Source of the DNA: Sympetrum striolatum
Lineage: Eukaryota > Arthropoda > Insecta > Odonata > Libellulidae
DNA: 64,000 nt
Reading direction: 5' to 3'
Assembly (NCBI GenBank): GCA_947579665.1
Contig: OX388351.1
Location: 57,792,939 to 57,856,938 of the forward strand
Notes under the pieces: generated by a model
What the model saw: only the letters and a program-made list of their open reading frames with translations
The model's database searches: none
Told to the model about the DNA's origin: nothing
Shown: piece after piece, positions 11,221 through 22,967 of the stretch
Layout: every line of letters starts with the position of its first letter
Numbering within the stretch: the stretch's first letter is position 1
Program-made: the position numbers and the translations under genes

Positions 11221-13227
11221 AACAATTGCATGTAAATGAAGCATCATGTCTCTATGAGTTAAAATATTCTTAGAATTCTATAAGAAGGCACCTTAATTGG
11301 TGGCATTGTTTAGGTTAATACCTTAGTAGCATACATGTCATCATTATGATATTGATATCATAGTGAAAATCAAAGCTATGAGTGAAGTAAATGAAAAATA
11401 CATTTTTCTCCATCCTGAAGCAAAAGACAAATGAAAAATTTTATATTCATCAGTATATGGTAGCAAGAACTCTCGTCCGCAATAAGAACTTTTTATTGTT
11501 ATTATTATTTTGACAATGGCCCACGCAATTTGGCCCATATCGTTTTCAATTGCTGCGAATACATTTTCAGTGTCATTCGAAGTTTGATAAAGTTGGGTGA
11601 ACACAAATAACCGTAGTTGAATGTTTCATTAAGCTACATTAATAGAATTGATTGAGGAAGCCGCCACTTGGTGTAACTCCATTATGGCAATAATGGTGAA
11701 GTTTCATCTTAGTTTCCCCACCGTTATTTCCAAGCTATATTATTCTCAAGATGTCCATATATGTGAAGTTAATTCAAACTTTTTCTTTACCTGAAGTGTT
11801 TATAAAATTTTTCGATGAAGTTAACATGTTGCTGCAAAATCTGTTTTATCATGCAATTAAATTTTAAATGCTAAATATTAGCGAACATTTCGTAATTATA
11901 GAAAAACAAGTAAATTAACTGTGTTTTGCCAGAGGACGGGAAATTTCAAGCTTGTATATTTTGTCCAGTCGCTATTCCTTCTTACCTATCTTAAAAGATA
12001 TTTGCTAAGTCCTCCTCCAGCCCTTTACCAGCTGCTTTAAATTCCTCTCTTGTATGGGATTGGCTAATTAGAAATCCGGCCACTTTATCTTTTGTGTTCT
12101 CTACGAGACCCAAGATAGCGGGCGATGGGCCGCGACGGACGACCGCCCAGGGTTGCTAGATTAGAAATTTTGGCTGCTTTGCCAAGTTTTTCTCGGACAT
12201 CCTCGAAGCGGCAACCCTGTGTCGCGTAAGGGTCCAATTGATGCCCTTGCAGAGTATCTACTTTCATCTAAGCACATTAAAGTTGGTCGTTTTTAAGTCT
12301 CCTTTAATTTATAAAATAAGAGAGGTTATTCCGTGTGTCCATTTGTCTACGTTACGCAAAATGCAGTGAGTATAGCTTTTTTCCCGCAAAAACTGGGATA
12401 ACTTCCTTTGATAGGAAATAGGAGTAACTGATGTGTAGTACTCAATGTACCAAGTAATGGTTTACATGGCTACGTCTCGCAAGAATCTATTTGGAAAATG
12501 TGCTGTTGAGGAAATGAAGAAATGTGTCTCTGTAACACCTCGCCGTTTGCGTTTTGTACTTTTATCTTACAAACAGTCGCTCTTCGAGATATATTTCTTC
12601 TTAACTTAAATATATTTCTTCTTAACCTGTTTCTTATTAAAATTTTTTGCTGATTCCTTCTCCAGAAGTAGGTAATCGGTGAATTAGTTAGTAATGAAGA
12701 GAAAAACCATCTAATCAGTAATACTGCACCTACTTTCATTAATGGCTGTGTTATTGTTTCCTAATAATTAAGAAGAAATAACTTTGTGTATATTGATGGA
12801 CGGTATATTCGCCTTGTGCGTTGTTTTGACTTACGTCTGTTTTTTTAGTTTTTGGGCTGAAAAACAAGTTTTTACTTACATTTCTGTTGATATATTATAA
12901 CTTTTTTTATAAATTATTTTGTAAAGATCTTTCATCTTTGTGTTTTAGTCAGAAACTAAAATATTTAAATTTTTTTGTTATTTAGTTCAAGGTGCATCTC
13001 CGTGTTTCCTTTAAGATATCGTCGAGCCCTATTTTTTGTTTTTCATGCTGTAAGCCGCATTGATCCGTTTTCTTTGTTAAAGAGTCGAATTTTTTTCAGG
13101 CAATAATGGTGAAATTATTTCACCGTCAAAGATGAGTTAGATTTATCAATTTATAAAAACTTCGATCAGTGATAAGTAAAATCATGTTTTAGTGATGGTT
13201 AGTTTAGTTTATTTTAGGATTGTAGTG
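11221..13227. other. Non-coding stretch with minor repeats
   Basis: AT-rich. Contains a small GC-richer patch at 12100-12250 (with 9-base inverted repeats cagggttgc at 12148 and gcaaccctg at 12211) and the tandem pair at 12589-12626. No gene recognised. Confidence 0.45.
12589..12626. repeat. Tandem duplication, 17-bp perfect unit at 21-bp period
   Basis: atatatttcttcttaac occurs at 12589-12605 and again unchanged at 12610-12626. Looks like recent slippage. Confidence 0.85.
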
Positions 13228-13263
13228 AAGACAGCAATCATATGAACATATGATTGCTGTCTT
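13228..13263. repeat. Perfect 17-bp inverted repeat with 2-base centre
   Basis: aagacagcaatcatatg at 13228-13244 and catatgattgctgtctt at 13247-13263 are exact reverse complements separated by aa. The near-perfect palindrome of 36 bases could extrude as a cruciform. It is too short for a microRNA precursor. No flanking target duplication or related copy was seen. Confidence 0.9.
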
Positions 13264-13879
13264 GGTATACCTTCATTTATAACTGATTTAAAAATTATAA
13301 GTAATTAATTAATGCATCGTTTTTACAGTTGTGAATGAAAAACTTAGGTAAATAAACAACGAGTTGGAATTATTCGAAAAAAATTGGTATCTTATATTTT
13401 TTGAGTTTTTAAGTGAGAGTAGATGATAAGAAGGATTCAAAAGTGGAAAGTTAAAGATATGTCACGGTACGAAGGAGAAAAACTAAGTCAACAGAAGAGA
13501 TAACGTATTATAAAAGACGTAGGAAGTAGGAGAACATTACAAAGAGAAGGTTACAACTCTATAACAGATAAGCTTAGAATGGAGCATGAAGGTTATTAAG
13601 ATATCTAAATAGGGAACAATGGAGAACTCGATGTAACGTGTAATCTAACGCTTGTTTGAAAAGACAAACTAATTATGGTTACACTCGCCCTAACACTTAT
13701 ACAGACAATCACTTTATAATGAGTATTCACGAGTAGTTTGAATTTACATTTCGCGGAATAGTTGAAATTTAAATCATCCTGTTAATTTGGTGTTACTTCT
13801 AGGAAATGGGATCTTTATTTGTGAGAGAGCACCTGATTGAAAAGATCCATCATCCTCGTTTGTCTCCGGGCAAATTGGT
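13264..13879. other. Non-coding stretch, partly purine-rich
   Basis: 13420-13620 is A/G-rich on the + strand with no open frame or repeat match in the window. Nothing else recognised. Confidence 0.45.
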
Positions 13880-14290
13880 TCGCTGTTTACATTAATGAGA
13901 TCAAATCACGCGCCTATATTTGATCGCCAAACAAAAGATCGAAAGCAGAGAGTGCCCGCATGGTATGCAACCCGCTCCATTCATCTCCCATTCTCCTCAT
14001 TTGTCCGTACTTTCTCCCCATCGCGTAATATGGCCTCCCATTCCAAATATAGTCCAAACAAGGACGTATGGGACTGCCCTCTTCTGTCGCTTCTCATTAC
14101 CCCTCTACGTGCAGATATTCCTTCCCTTTCTCCTCTGGGAGTGGCCCGTTCTCAATTTTGGACGCCGAAGGTGGAGCGAACCCTCTCTTTTAATATCTTC
14201 CTAATGGCAATCGAAGGAAAGGCCCTCTGTCTGGCGCCTCGGATTCCCGTTACCGCCCCTCAACGATGATTTCGGAACTTGGCGATCGGA
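13880..14290. other. GC-richer island with overlapping open frames
   Basis: G+C rises clearly between AT-rich flanks. Two + frames (13895-14269, 124 codons, and 13920-14204, 94 codons) overlap in different registers. Neither shows a recognisable domain, signal or good flanking splice signals, so the open frames are most simply explained by base composition. Could be a conserved non-coding regulatory element. Confidence 0.35.
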
Positions 14291-17200
14291 ATATGCTGAC
14301 CAGACATTTCTCCAGCCAGAATTAGCTGCCGTACAACCTCTTATTCCGTATGATATTAGCGTTGTCTTTTATTGGTTTTATTTTTGTTTCGTTTCGAAAT
14401 ATCTTGACTTCAAATTAAGATGAGTGATGTATAAGCTAGTATTTTATCAAGGATAGCTTGGAATATTTAATACTATTCATTACAATTTTGTTTGTTTCCC
14501 ATTATCTTTTGAATGTTTTATCCATACATACGTATATTTAACTCTTTATCCAGCTATACTTTTCCCTACCATAAATCCACGCTCCTACTATTTTACTCAT
14601 CTCTATCACTGATTTTTATCTTTAATATTTATATTTTTATATATTTTTTATCCTTATTATTTCTCTTTTTCAAATTTTTTAATAATGGTTTTATGCACCT
14701 GCTTATCTGTTTTAAAATAAAATTATGTCACATTTTATTACCATTTCCTAACTTTTTCTTTAAATTATATTTTGTAATTTCTTATAAATTTATTTTATAT
14801 TGAACCTCATGTTCATATTATGCACAAACAAAAGAACATTCTATTATCTTCAATTTATAATTAAATTACTTACAGACCGTTGTTTTCTGTTTGTTTTCTA
14901 TTCTTTTTAATGTGTCCGTGTTTAATTAATTATTTCATGAGACAATGTTTCTCCATCTCTGGAGAGTGAATATTTATGCTCTAAAATGTATAGTTCATTT
15001 CAAATTTTTTGATATCTCTTTGTTCCAACCTGTCTCTCCTTTTTTGCTCTGTTCCATTTGCTGATTTTTCTCGCTCTGTACTCTTCGTAGGTGTATTCTT
15101 GATGTGGAAATATTTTTTCGTGGTCATACAGCATAATTGTTATTGTCCGTAATATGCCATTCTTTCTGAATTTATTACCCTTATTTTTATCTTTTTAATG
15201 CAAAGGCCTGGTTTGTTAATGTATAAATTTATTAACTGTTGTTTATTTACTAAATAAAGTTTCAATCATCGGTTGATTGGGAAATGAAAATTCCTCGTTT
15301 TAATGTCAATAAATAACTATAAATACGTATTTATTTATATAAATATTACAATATGTCCCAGAAATTCTTTGTTCCCCGTTTCGGAAGGTTTTTTTTCCAT
15401 CGCATCCTTATCCAATCTCCGAGTCAGCAATGAATGGCCAATATTTGAAACTAGTTTTGGCTACTTCCACCATCAAACTTTCTGTTTTTATTTTGTTTTA
15501 GCATATGACTCGCGCTTCGGCGCCTGATTTGTCCTAATTTTGTTTCCGAAAATCTGCAAGCCAAAATTCAGTGGCTCGGCAGGAAAATGTTGCGGAAGTT
15601 TTGCCCGCGAAACCGAGTCACCGCAGATCCAACGCACGGATCTCATTTCGACACTATTTCTGTTTCGTGAAATTTTAGTTGTCCTTTTGGATTTTGGTAA
15701 CCAAAGTTTTGATTCCACACCACAAATGAGGCATTCTTGGTGTGAAGAATAGCTCGGGACGAAAAGGGATACAAAATTTTATAGGCATGTGTTAATTATA
15801 TGTTCGAGCCTTTGATAGTACGTCAAAGTTTGATATTAGGTGAACAGTTAAGACTTACTTAAGGAAATTAAACTAACAATTATTTTTCCTCCATCCAGTT
15901 CACGGACGCGCCTACGTCGCCTTGTAGCAAGTTGCAAGTTGTAGCAGTTGCAATCTTTGTCATTTTTTTAAAACTATAAATGATGAAATCACCGGCAAAA
16001 AGTCTTATTTGAGATTGAATTACGTTTGGAATATCATTAATATATAATAAAAAAGCAGGGACCCTGGAACACTTCCTTTGAATAGGCCTGAAGTTACTTT
16101 CGTTCCAACTGATATACTATCGCCTTTTTATACTCTCTGCTTCCTACCCTTAAGGAAAGTTTAAATCCACGAAACTTCTCTGCGATTCAAACCAAGATTT
16201 TTTATTTTCTTAGTGAGTCAGTAAGTGGTGAGCAACTACATCACAAGCTTTGGAAAGTTCAAATAGTATTTAGTCGGCTTCTTCCCCCTTGTCTAGCGTT
16301 TCAGCAATTCCCTGGAATTCATAAACTGGAATTGTGAAAATTTTAATTTTAAATATTTCAGTATTTTCCAAGAATCGTAGTCAGTAGGCTCCGTAATGCT
16401 TAAAAACATTTCGTTGTTAAGTTTAAAACATGAAAATTGCTTATCAAGTCTTCAGTGTAGCTATTTATATTTGCTTGCCAATTCTCCCAGCGCTCTTGTT
16501 TATGAGCTTAATGAAGTTTTGTTTCGTGTAAATAAATAATTGGCGCATGTTCTCGATTCTGCGTGGTGTTATGTTACTCATTAATTATTTCCAATCGGTT
16601 GGAATCTCATTAAATATAAGATCGAAAGTCACGTTAAATAAATCACTTTTTGTGCTTAATCCCACTTCTCTGTTTCATCGGTAAATCGGTAGAGGCTGAA
16701 TTATGAACAGTTACTCTCAAAGGTTATGACTTGGAAGTAAATGGCAATTGAGAAGTGGAGTATAGTTATTGGCAAAACGGTTAAGCTTATATGTGCGATT
16801 TTCATCTTCATTTACAGCGTTTCCTTTCCGTTAGTTTTAAAGAAAGAAAGAAAATATATGGGCACACATTAATGGAAAACCGTAAATTTTGACTTCGTTT
16901 TATGAAGCGGGCTTACTGCTCAGCTTATGTCGAGTTAGCTTTGTTGACTCTAGCGAATCCAGATAAAGAGATGCCCTTTCTCTTGTTAACTACGATTTAT
17001 AGTTACATTTGGTAGTATATCAAAATTAAATGATAAAAATTCTTTAATTAATAACGATTTACAGCCAGGGTACATGTTCAGAATGTTGAGCCAACATTGT
17101 ACGGCGCTCTTCCTTTTTGCCCTATATATATGGCTGACAACCTATTTCGTGAAATTTAATGCAACGTGCTGTTCCATGAATGATAGTTTGCGTGCCGTTG

Positions 17201-17570
17201 AATCTCCATTTATCGCTGGAAACAGGGCTGTCACGATTTGACCTGCAAAAATAAATTGGATAATATGTCCGGAGTTTGAGTTTAGAGGCTTCTGAGGTCT
17301 TTTATATTTGCCGAGCTCGTAAACGTTATCGTCAGCCATTGAAGAGGTAAATATCCTCGACCAGAAATTTGATGTGCTTTTTATTAGAATTTTTAATTGG
17401 AATTTTAGATGGCGCGAATTCAACCTACTTGTTAATACAACTTCCCCAGCAGACTTCAATATAGTTCTAATCATGGCTTTTAGCTTCCGGTTTATTTTAC
17501 GTTTTGGGACAATTTAGCTTGTAATACTGTAAAAAAAAGATGAATTGTGAATACGGGGCATAACCATAAG
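14291..17570. other. Non-coding stretch, very AT-rich
   Basis: 14500-15300 is dominated by T and A runs. A slightly GC-richer patch at 15540-15750 has overlapping frames on both strands without recognisable protein. No repeats with clear ends seen. Confidence 0.45.
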
Positions 17571-17588
17571 TTTTACCTTAAGGTAAAA
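17571..17588. repeat. Perfect 18-bp palindrome
   Basis: ttttaccttaaggtaaaa is its own reverse complement. It could be a dimeric DNA-binding site or chance; no partner copy noticed. Confidence 0.9.
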
Positions 17589-20500
17589 ATCGAAATTGAA
17601 TAATACATTTACTTAAAGATTTTTAATAGTAGAAGGAACTCTGAAATGAAATTTCAAACACATATGTTTCGCATTCATGACACTCATTATGAATGATTCC
17701 TCTGAAATATTTTTTTTGGACATGAAAGTCTTGAGTAGATTTATTTAGCCGTATCTAAAAGTAGTTGGGAGTTTCGTTTTCTTATATTATTGATTTAATT
17801 TATATAATGCCGTAATTTCTTTTTACAAAATTGTCGAACTGTCCGATCACTTTAGTTTGTGGAATACGTATTTAAAAAGTAGAAACTTCTTTATTTCGTA
17901 GTGTATAGATTTTATTTTGTTAATTTCTCATTCGTTCATCTAGTGCATATTTAAAAATATATATTTTTATAATTAGGATCAGTTTACGTTATTGTAGTAG
18001 GGAAAACGTTAATAGAGTTATTTCAACCTAGAATTTATCATTGTGTAAAATGTTTTTGGTGGGTCAATCAAATCTTCATACATTTCCCCTGCTTCTACGG
18101 ATCGACAGATATATGTTTTTAAAATTCATAGGAAAAACCTGGAAAGTCAGAAGTATAGTATCTTTAATGTTTTCAATGAGATCGTGAAAAGAATTTAGGT
18201 GATTGTAAAAGATGCAGTAGATGTCCGAAAGTAACATTTTATATAATTGAAGTTAGAATTTTATATAATTTGTATTTATTTAGTTAGTCTTAAACCATTA
18301 TTTTGTGAACAAACAATATTAAGTGTGCATTATTCATTCTTGCTTTCTCTTATGACTCTAGCAAACGGATTATTTAATGATAAAAATTTCTATGTTTTCA
18401 CTGCTTACCGTTATCGTTCGTTACATCGAATCCACTGTTACCGTGTTATCTTCTATTTACAATAGATACTGAAGTGTTTACTTTATCGGGAGTAAAAATT
18501 TCCTGAAAAGGTGTGAAATTAAGTTGGTTATTGAAACTTGGTAACCGATAAGAGTCATCGTCTTTCGAAATGAGCGCTCCCGAAGGAAGTAAGGAATTTT
18601 TGTGAGATATTTCTTAGGATATTGCGGTAGTTATCTACAAGGAAAGTTTTGGCGTACACATGGGATAGTGGCCGATTGGTGATGTGGTGTGATGAGGTGA
18701 TGATTAAGGTGTGGAAAGTAAAAAAAAAACATGTCTTCCATAATCTTATCTGCAAGTCTGCAGCGAAGTGTGACTCAGGTATTTAAATCGGAGATAATGC
18801 AATTGTTAGAGCTGTTATCTGCTTCCTCAAAGCAACATCCGAGTGCTGCAGCTATTATCCATCCCTTCATCATCATCACTGTTCCACATCTTTGTGGATT
18901 CTATTCGCTAAAATTCTATTTTTAACTCTGTCTCTCAACCTTTTGTTATCTTAAAAGAGCAGCGAATGGAGGCGAAATAAATTTTCCCATCTCATCCCCT
19001 TTGTATTGAAGAATTTTGACAAAAGGGGTTTATTGTAAGGTTAGGCAGCTCTTCCACTCCGCCCTTAACTGTTTTCTGCTGCTGGAGAGCTCTTTACTAT
19101 TACTGCTTGCGTACTTAAAATTTTTAACCGTCTACTAATACTTACTTAACTTGTATTCGTTATCGCTGTTCAAACTTATAATCCAAAGTAAACATGTTCT
19201 GCTATCTCGACGTGAGATTTCATATGTCGACTACTGCAGTATTAAGCACTATATTTTTAACTTTCCTCTTACCTGATTTATATTTCGGTTCAGGATTTGT
19301 ATTAAAAGAGGCTCTTGCTGTCGTCTTTTGTTGGGGCTTCTTGATATTGTTTCATTATTAAGGACATCTCTTTGTTTCAATTTTCCCTTACGTCCGTGGT
19401 TATATTTACTTTGGAATAGAAAATCAGGAATGACTTTATTGATGGAATTTCTTAATTTTTCCTTTTCATCTTTTCACCCTTCTCATAAGTAAATAGTATT
19501 AATAGATTTCTTGCGTTGAGTAATTCTTTGTTTCCAATGGCGTCTGGAACACCAGACGAATCCAAATTTAAAAAGCTTTAATAAAATGGACCTTATAGAA
19601 CTTCTACAGTTATAAGGTCTCCGTTTTGTCTTCCAAATTGTTCATTGTTTTGAACGTCAGGTCGTTTGTATGGTCCTTTAAATGTGATAATGAGCTTTCT
19701 TTTTATCGTCCGTAGAGGTTCGCATTTTCCTTTAGGATGCTGTAAAATGATAACAGTATGTGGTCGAAGTATATTTTAACCGAAAGATATTTCGATAATT
19801 AATGATTTCTATTAATGTTGTTGAATATTGCTGACGGCATGAATTCGCGAAAATATTAATGGAATACGCCGAAATTTTGGAAGCCAATAATGTGCCACTT
19901 AATAAGGCTGCCTTTTTCATCGATGTCCGGGTTGTTAATTTTCTCACTTTTCTCGTTAGTGTTATAAAAATGATAGACACGTTGGAGGTCCGCGGTATGA
20001 AATGGATTTTCTCTTTGTCTGAGGAATCAGAATCTAGACCACTTTCCGATTATTTTAGCTGTCAAAAAATCAGTTTATCTTTACATCTACATCACTACAA
20101 CTTACTTTACATTACTAAACAACCAAAATATTGCGACTTAGACCTTAATTTCCGTGAGTATGAATTTCTATTGCGAATCTAAAATATATGTGTTGGTTTA
20201 TGAATTTTCTCTCTTGTGTTTGGCGCCGTAATAGAATTTTTCGAAAGGAGTATTTTTTGATTCTTCTGTAGAGAACGTCCAATGCTATAGTCAGTTTCAA
20301 GACGTGATAACATTCAATATAAGTTATAAGTGTGGGAAGAAAAGAGAAGTTCATCTTATGCCTTATTTTTGAAATTATTTATTGAGAATGGAAGGCCAAT
20401 CTGAGGCAACGCATGTTTTCCGGGTTGTATTCGAAAGCTTCTTTTGCGTTGAATTTCCTCAAAACTTATGCGTGGGATATGGTGGCAGCTCTGAAATTGA

Positions 20501-21807
20501 ATTCCATTCAAGAAGCCTCATATTGAAGATATGGTGGGTTTAATAAAGTCAGAATCTCGCCAAAATTTACCTCGGAAAATGGAACAAATTGATTTCAATT
20601 GTCGTTTGCGGCAAACTATCGAAGGAAAAACTCGCATTGATAAAAGCTCTCTTTTCTGCGTTATCTCTTCATTGTTCGTTTATTTCGGAAATCAGGATGG
20701 AATATCTTTTCCGAGTAATACCATCAAAAATCCTGGTATCATCACTGTGAAAGCAGATATGTTCCAGTTTTACTCTGCACGTGTAATCCGATAGAGATAT
20801 TAGAGCATTTGAGCTTATTTTTTCATTTTGTGCTGGTTGTGTCAGTTGTTTGAGTTGGAAACCCGCTGGCAAAGCGTAGGCGATTAGTGCCGTTGGAGCT
20901 CGAATTTAATAATCCTTTTCATAGCACATGCATCGGATTACACGCATATCCTTTGCGAGTGTTTCTATATCGTTGGTCCAGATATATTTGTTAGCACTCA
21001 TGGAAGCGGTAATATTTCCGAGTGCTTTTTCAAATGGAAATCGACTACGTTTGGAGAGAAGAGTATCTCTGTTCAAAATCAGATTTCGAGTGTATTAACA
21101 GAGGAACTAATCCCTTACGTTCATGTTAAACGCAATTTTTATATAGTTAATTCTTTCCGTTTTTATCCCTTTTTATTGTAGTGTTCTAGAAAACAAAGCG
21201 AAGGATTATTTATTCAAATAAGTCTATAATTTACATTAGGAGTATAACATTAATTCATCTCAATGTATGGGATTTCCAGTGGTATCAATACTTTTATCTG
21301 TGGAAAAATTTCCGGGTCCCGTGCATTTTTATAGAGGGATATCGGGCGAAGATTGCGGATATGAAAATTTGAGGAAAAGCCGTCATTGGGAATTCCATCG
21401 GTCGGAACAGCTGTCCAGAGTTTATGCATAGGAAAGGAACACGATTCTGTGAAAATATTACCTTCAGAACTCCATTCTCTTCATCCTTTGAAGATGGAAA
21501 TTTTTCGAAAATCATATTTTGGGAAACTGCAATCAACTGAGCTTCTAAGAATATCCTTGTCATGGATTATTAAACTATATGTAACAATGAAAATGGAATG
21601 TTTTTAATTCGTCTTCTTTTAAAGAGATGCACAACAAATTTATATTTCCTTTATTTTGTCACAGTCTTGTTTATGGCTGTGATAATAGGATAGATACTGG
21701 TGTATACGCGATGCTGAATAATGACATTCTGTCTTTCCTTGTGGAATTTAAAGTTTAACTTGTAAAGATAAAGTGATTCAATCACTTGGATATGCTCCGG
21801 TTATAGA
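17589..21807. other. Non-coding stretch, no feature recognised
   Basis: AT-rich sequence with only short overlapping frames (up to about 107 codons at 19859-20182, + strand) and no recognisable protein, repeat ends or strong splice-site pair. Confidence 0.45.
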
Positions 21808-21960
21808 ATCCTGGCTCGGCGAGGAAAGCAAGGAAAAACTACCTCACTCCTCATCCTGCCTAGTAAGCCCTTCCTAGTTTTTCCCCTTATTAGAACTTGT
21901 CAGCTAATTTTAAAGGAAGTGAGGCACCATCCGGCCTTCAGGCTGAATACTTTGCAGACG
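21808..21960 (-). repeat. Dispersed repeat family D, copy 2
   Basis: Reverse-strand copy of the repeat at 11067-11220. Read on the minus strand it runs gtctgcaaagtattcagcct, gaaggc, gtgcctcac, agctgacaagttcta, then ggcaggatgaggagtgaggt, ttgctttcctcgccgagcca. It looks the least decayed of the three copies and shows most clearly the two blocks separated by a variable segment. Confidence 0.7.
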
Positions 21961-22199
21961 AATTAAAATTCAGTCAAAGCTTTCAACTAGTGAAAATGCA
22001 TACTCGTGATTGAAATTTGAGAAAGGCGTAAAAGGTAATATGATATAAGTAAATCTCTTATATTCCAAGTTTAGATTGAATATAGAGTTGGAAAATACTG
22101 TCGTAGATAAGTATTTACATATTATACATGGAGAAAGTCATGTGCTGGCCACATCAGATTTTTTATTTACCAATTCGTGGGTATAATTTTAAATAGCAT
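21961..22199. other. Non-coding spacer
   Basis: AT-rich, nothing recognised. Confidence 0.5.
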
Positions 22200-22850
22200 C
22201 TTTTGCGGCCCCTGAAGTGTTTGTATGGGGATCTTGTCACCGAAGAACCTGCCGCCCCTTGTGTAAACACCAACAGACTTGAAGCGTTTGATTGGTTTAC
22301 CGCATGAACGGCAATCCGTTCCTTTTCGGAAGATAAACGGTCGAATTCTTCCTCGTCTGCCCTCTTCGTGAAATGCCTTACCTCTTCGAATCTGATAATT
22401 AAGCCCCTTTCGTACCTTCCTCCCTGCTTAGGACGATTTCCCACGCAAAGGTCAAGGGGTAACACAGTGCCTCACCCTTTCCCGTACCCTTGAAACCCCT
22501 TTTCCCCTCCCTTATAAATAGACTTCTTATTTATCGGAGGGACGTCTACGCCGCCTCCAGTGGTCCGATTGAAAATCGGATCCGCAGAACGAGTGGTACA
22601 CCCAGGGCGTGTCGTCTGCCCAGGGAATGGATAAGCCCGGGGCGAAAATCGAATTCTTCTTTTTCCGGCTGCTTAAAGATTTCTCATTTCGCCATCCCCG
22701 CTATTTTTTCCGCCCCAGTTTCTTCGGTTCTCTTTATTCTTTCCCTTTTTCCATTTTCTTTTGTCTTTTCCGCCCCATTTGTCCGTTTCGCTCTTTGTCT
22801 CGGAATTTATTTATATCGCTGGCAGTTCCAGTTGGTCTTATCATGAGAGG
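22200..22850. other. GC-richer island followed by pyrimidine-rich tract
   Basis: 22200-22650 has raised G+C and CpG; 22660-22800 is strongly pyrimidine-rich on the + strand. Overlapping frames exist on both strands (100 codons minus at 22163-22465; 118 codons plus at 22490-22846) but none looks like a known protein. A short stem tccgatt/aatcgga sits at 22564-22580. Possible regulatory element, function unknown. Confidence 0.35.
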
Positions 22851-22931
22851 CATTCCTGGATATGCACAATAAAGGAGGAAGTTTGACTAAAGAGATTTAC
22901 TATGATATTTAATCTAGCAAATTAGGCGTAG

Positions 22932-22967
22932 ATATATGCTAAATAATTAATATATGCTAAATAATTA
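22932..22967. repeat. Perfect tandem duplication of 18 bp
   Basis: atatatgctaaataatta occurs at 22932-22949 and immediately again at 22950-22967 without a mismatch. Confidence 0.9.

Noticed and set aside
13895..14269. 124-codon open frame as a gene
   Set aside because: Overlaps another open frame in a different register within a GC-richer island. No recognisable domain, start context or splice structure.
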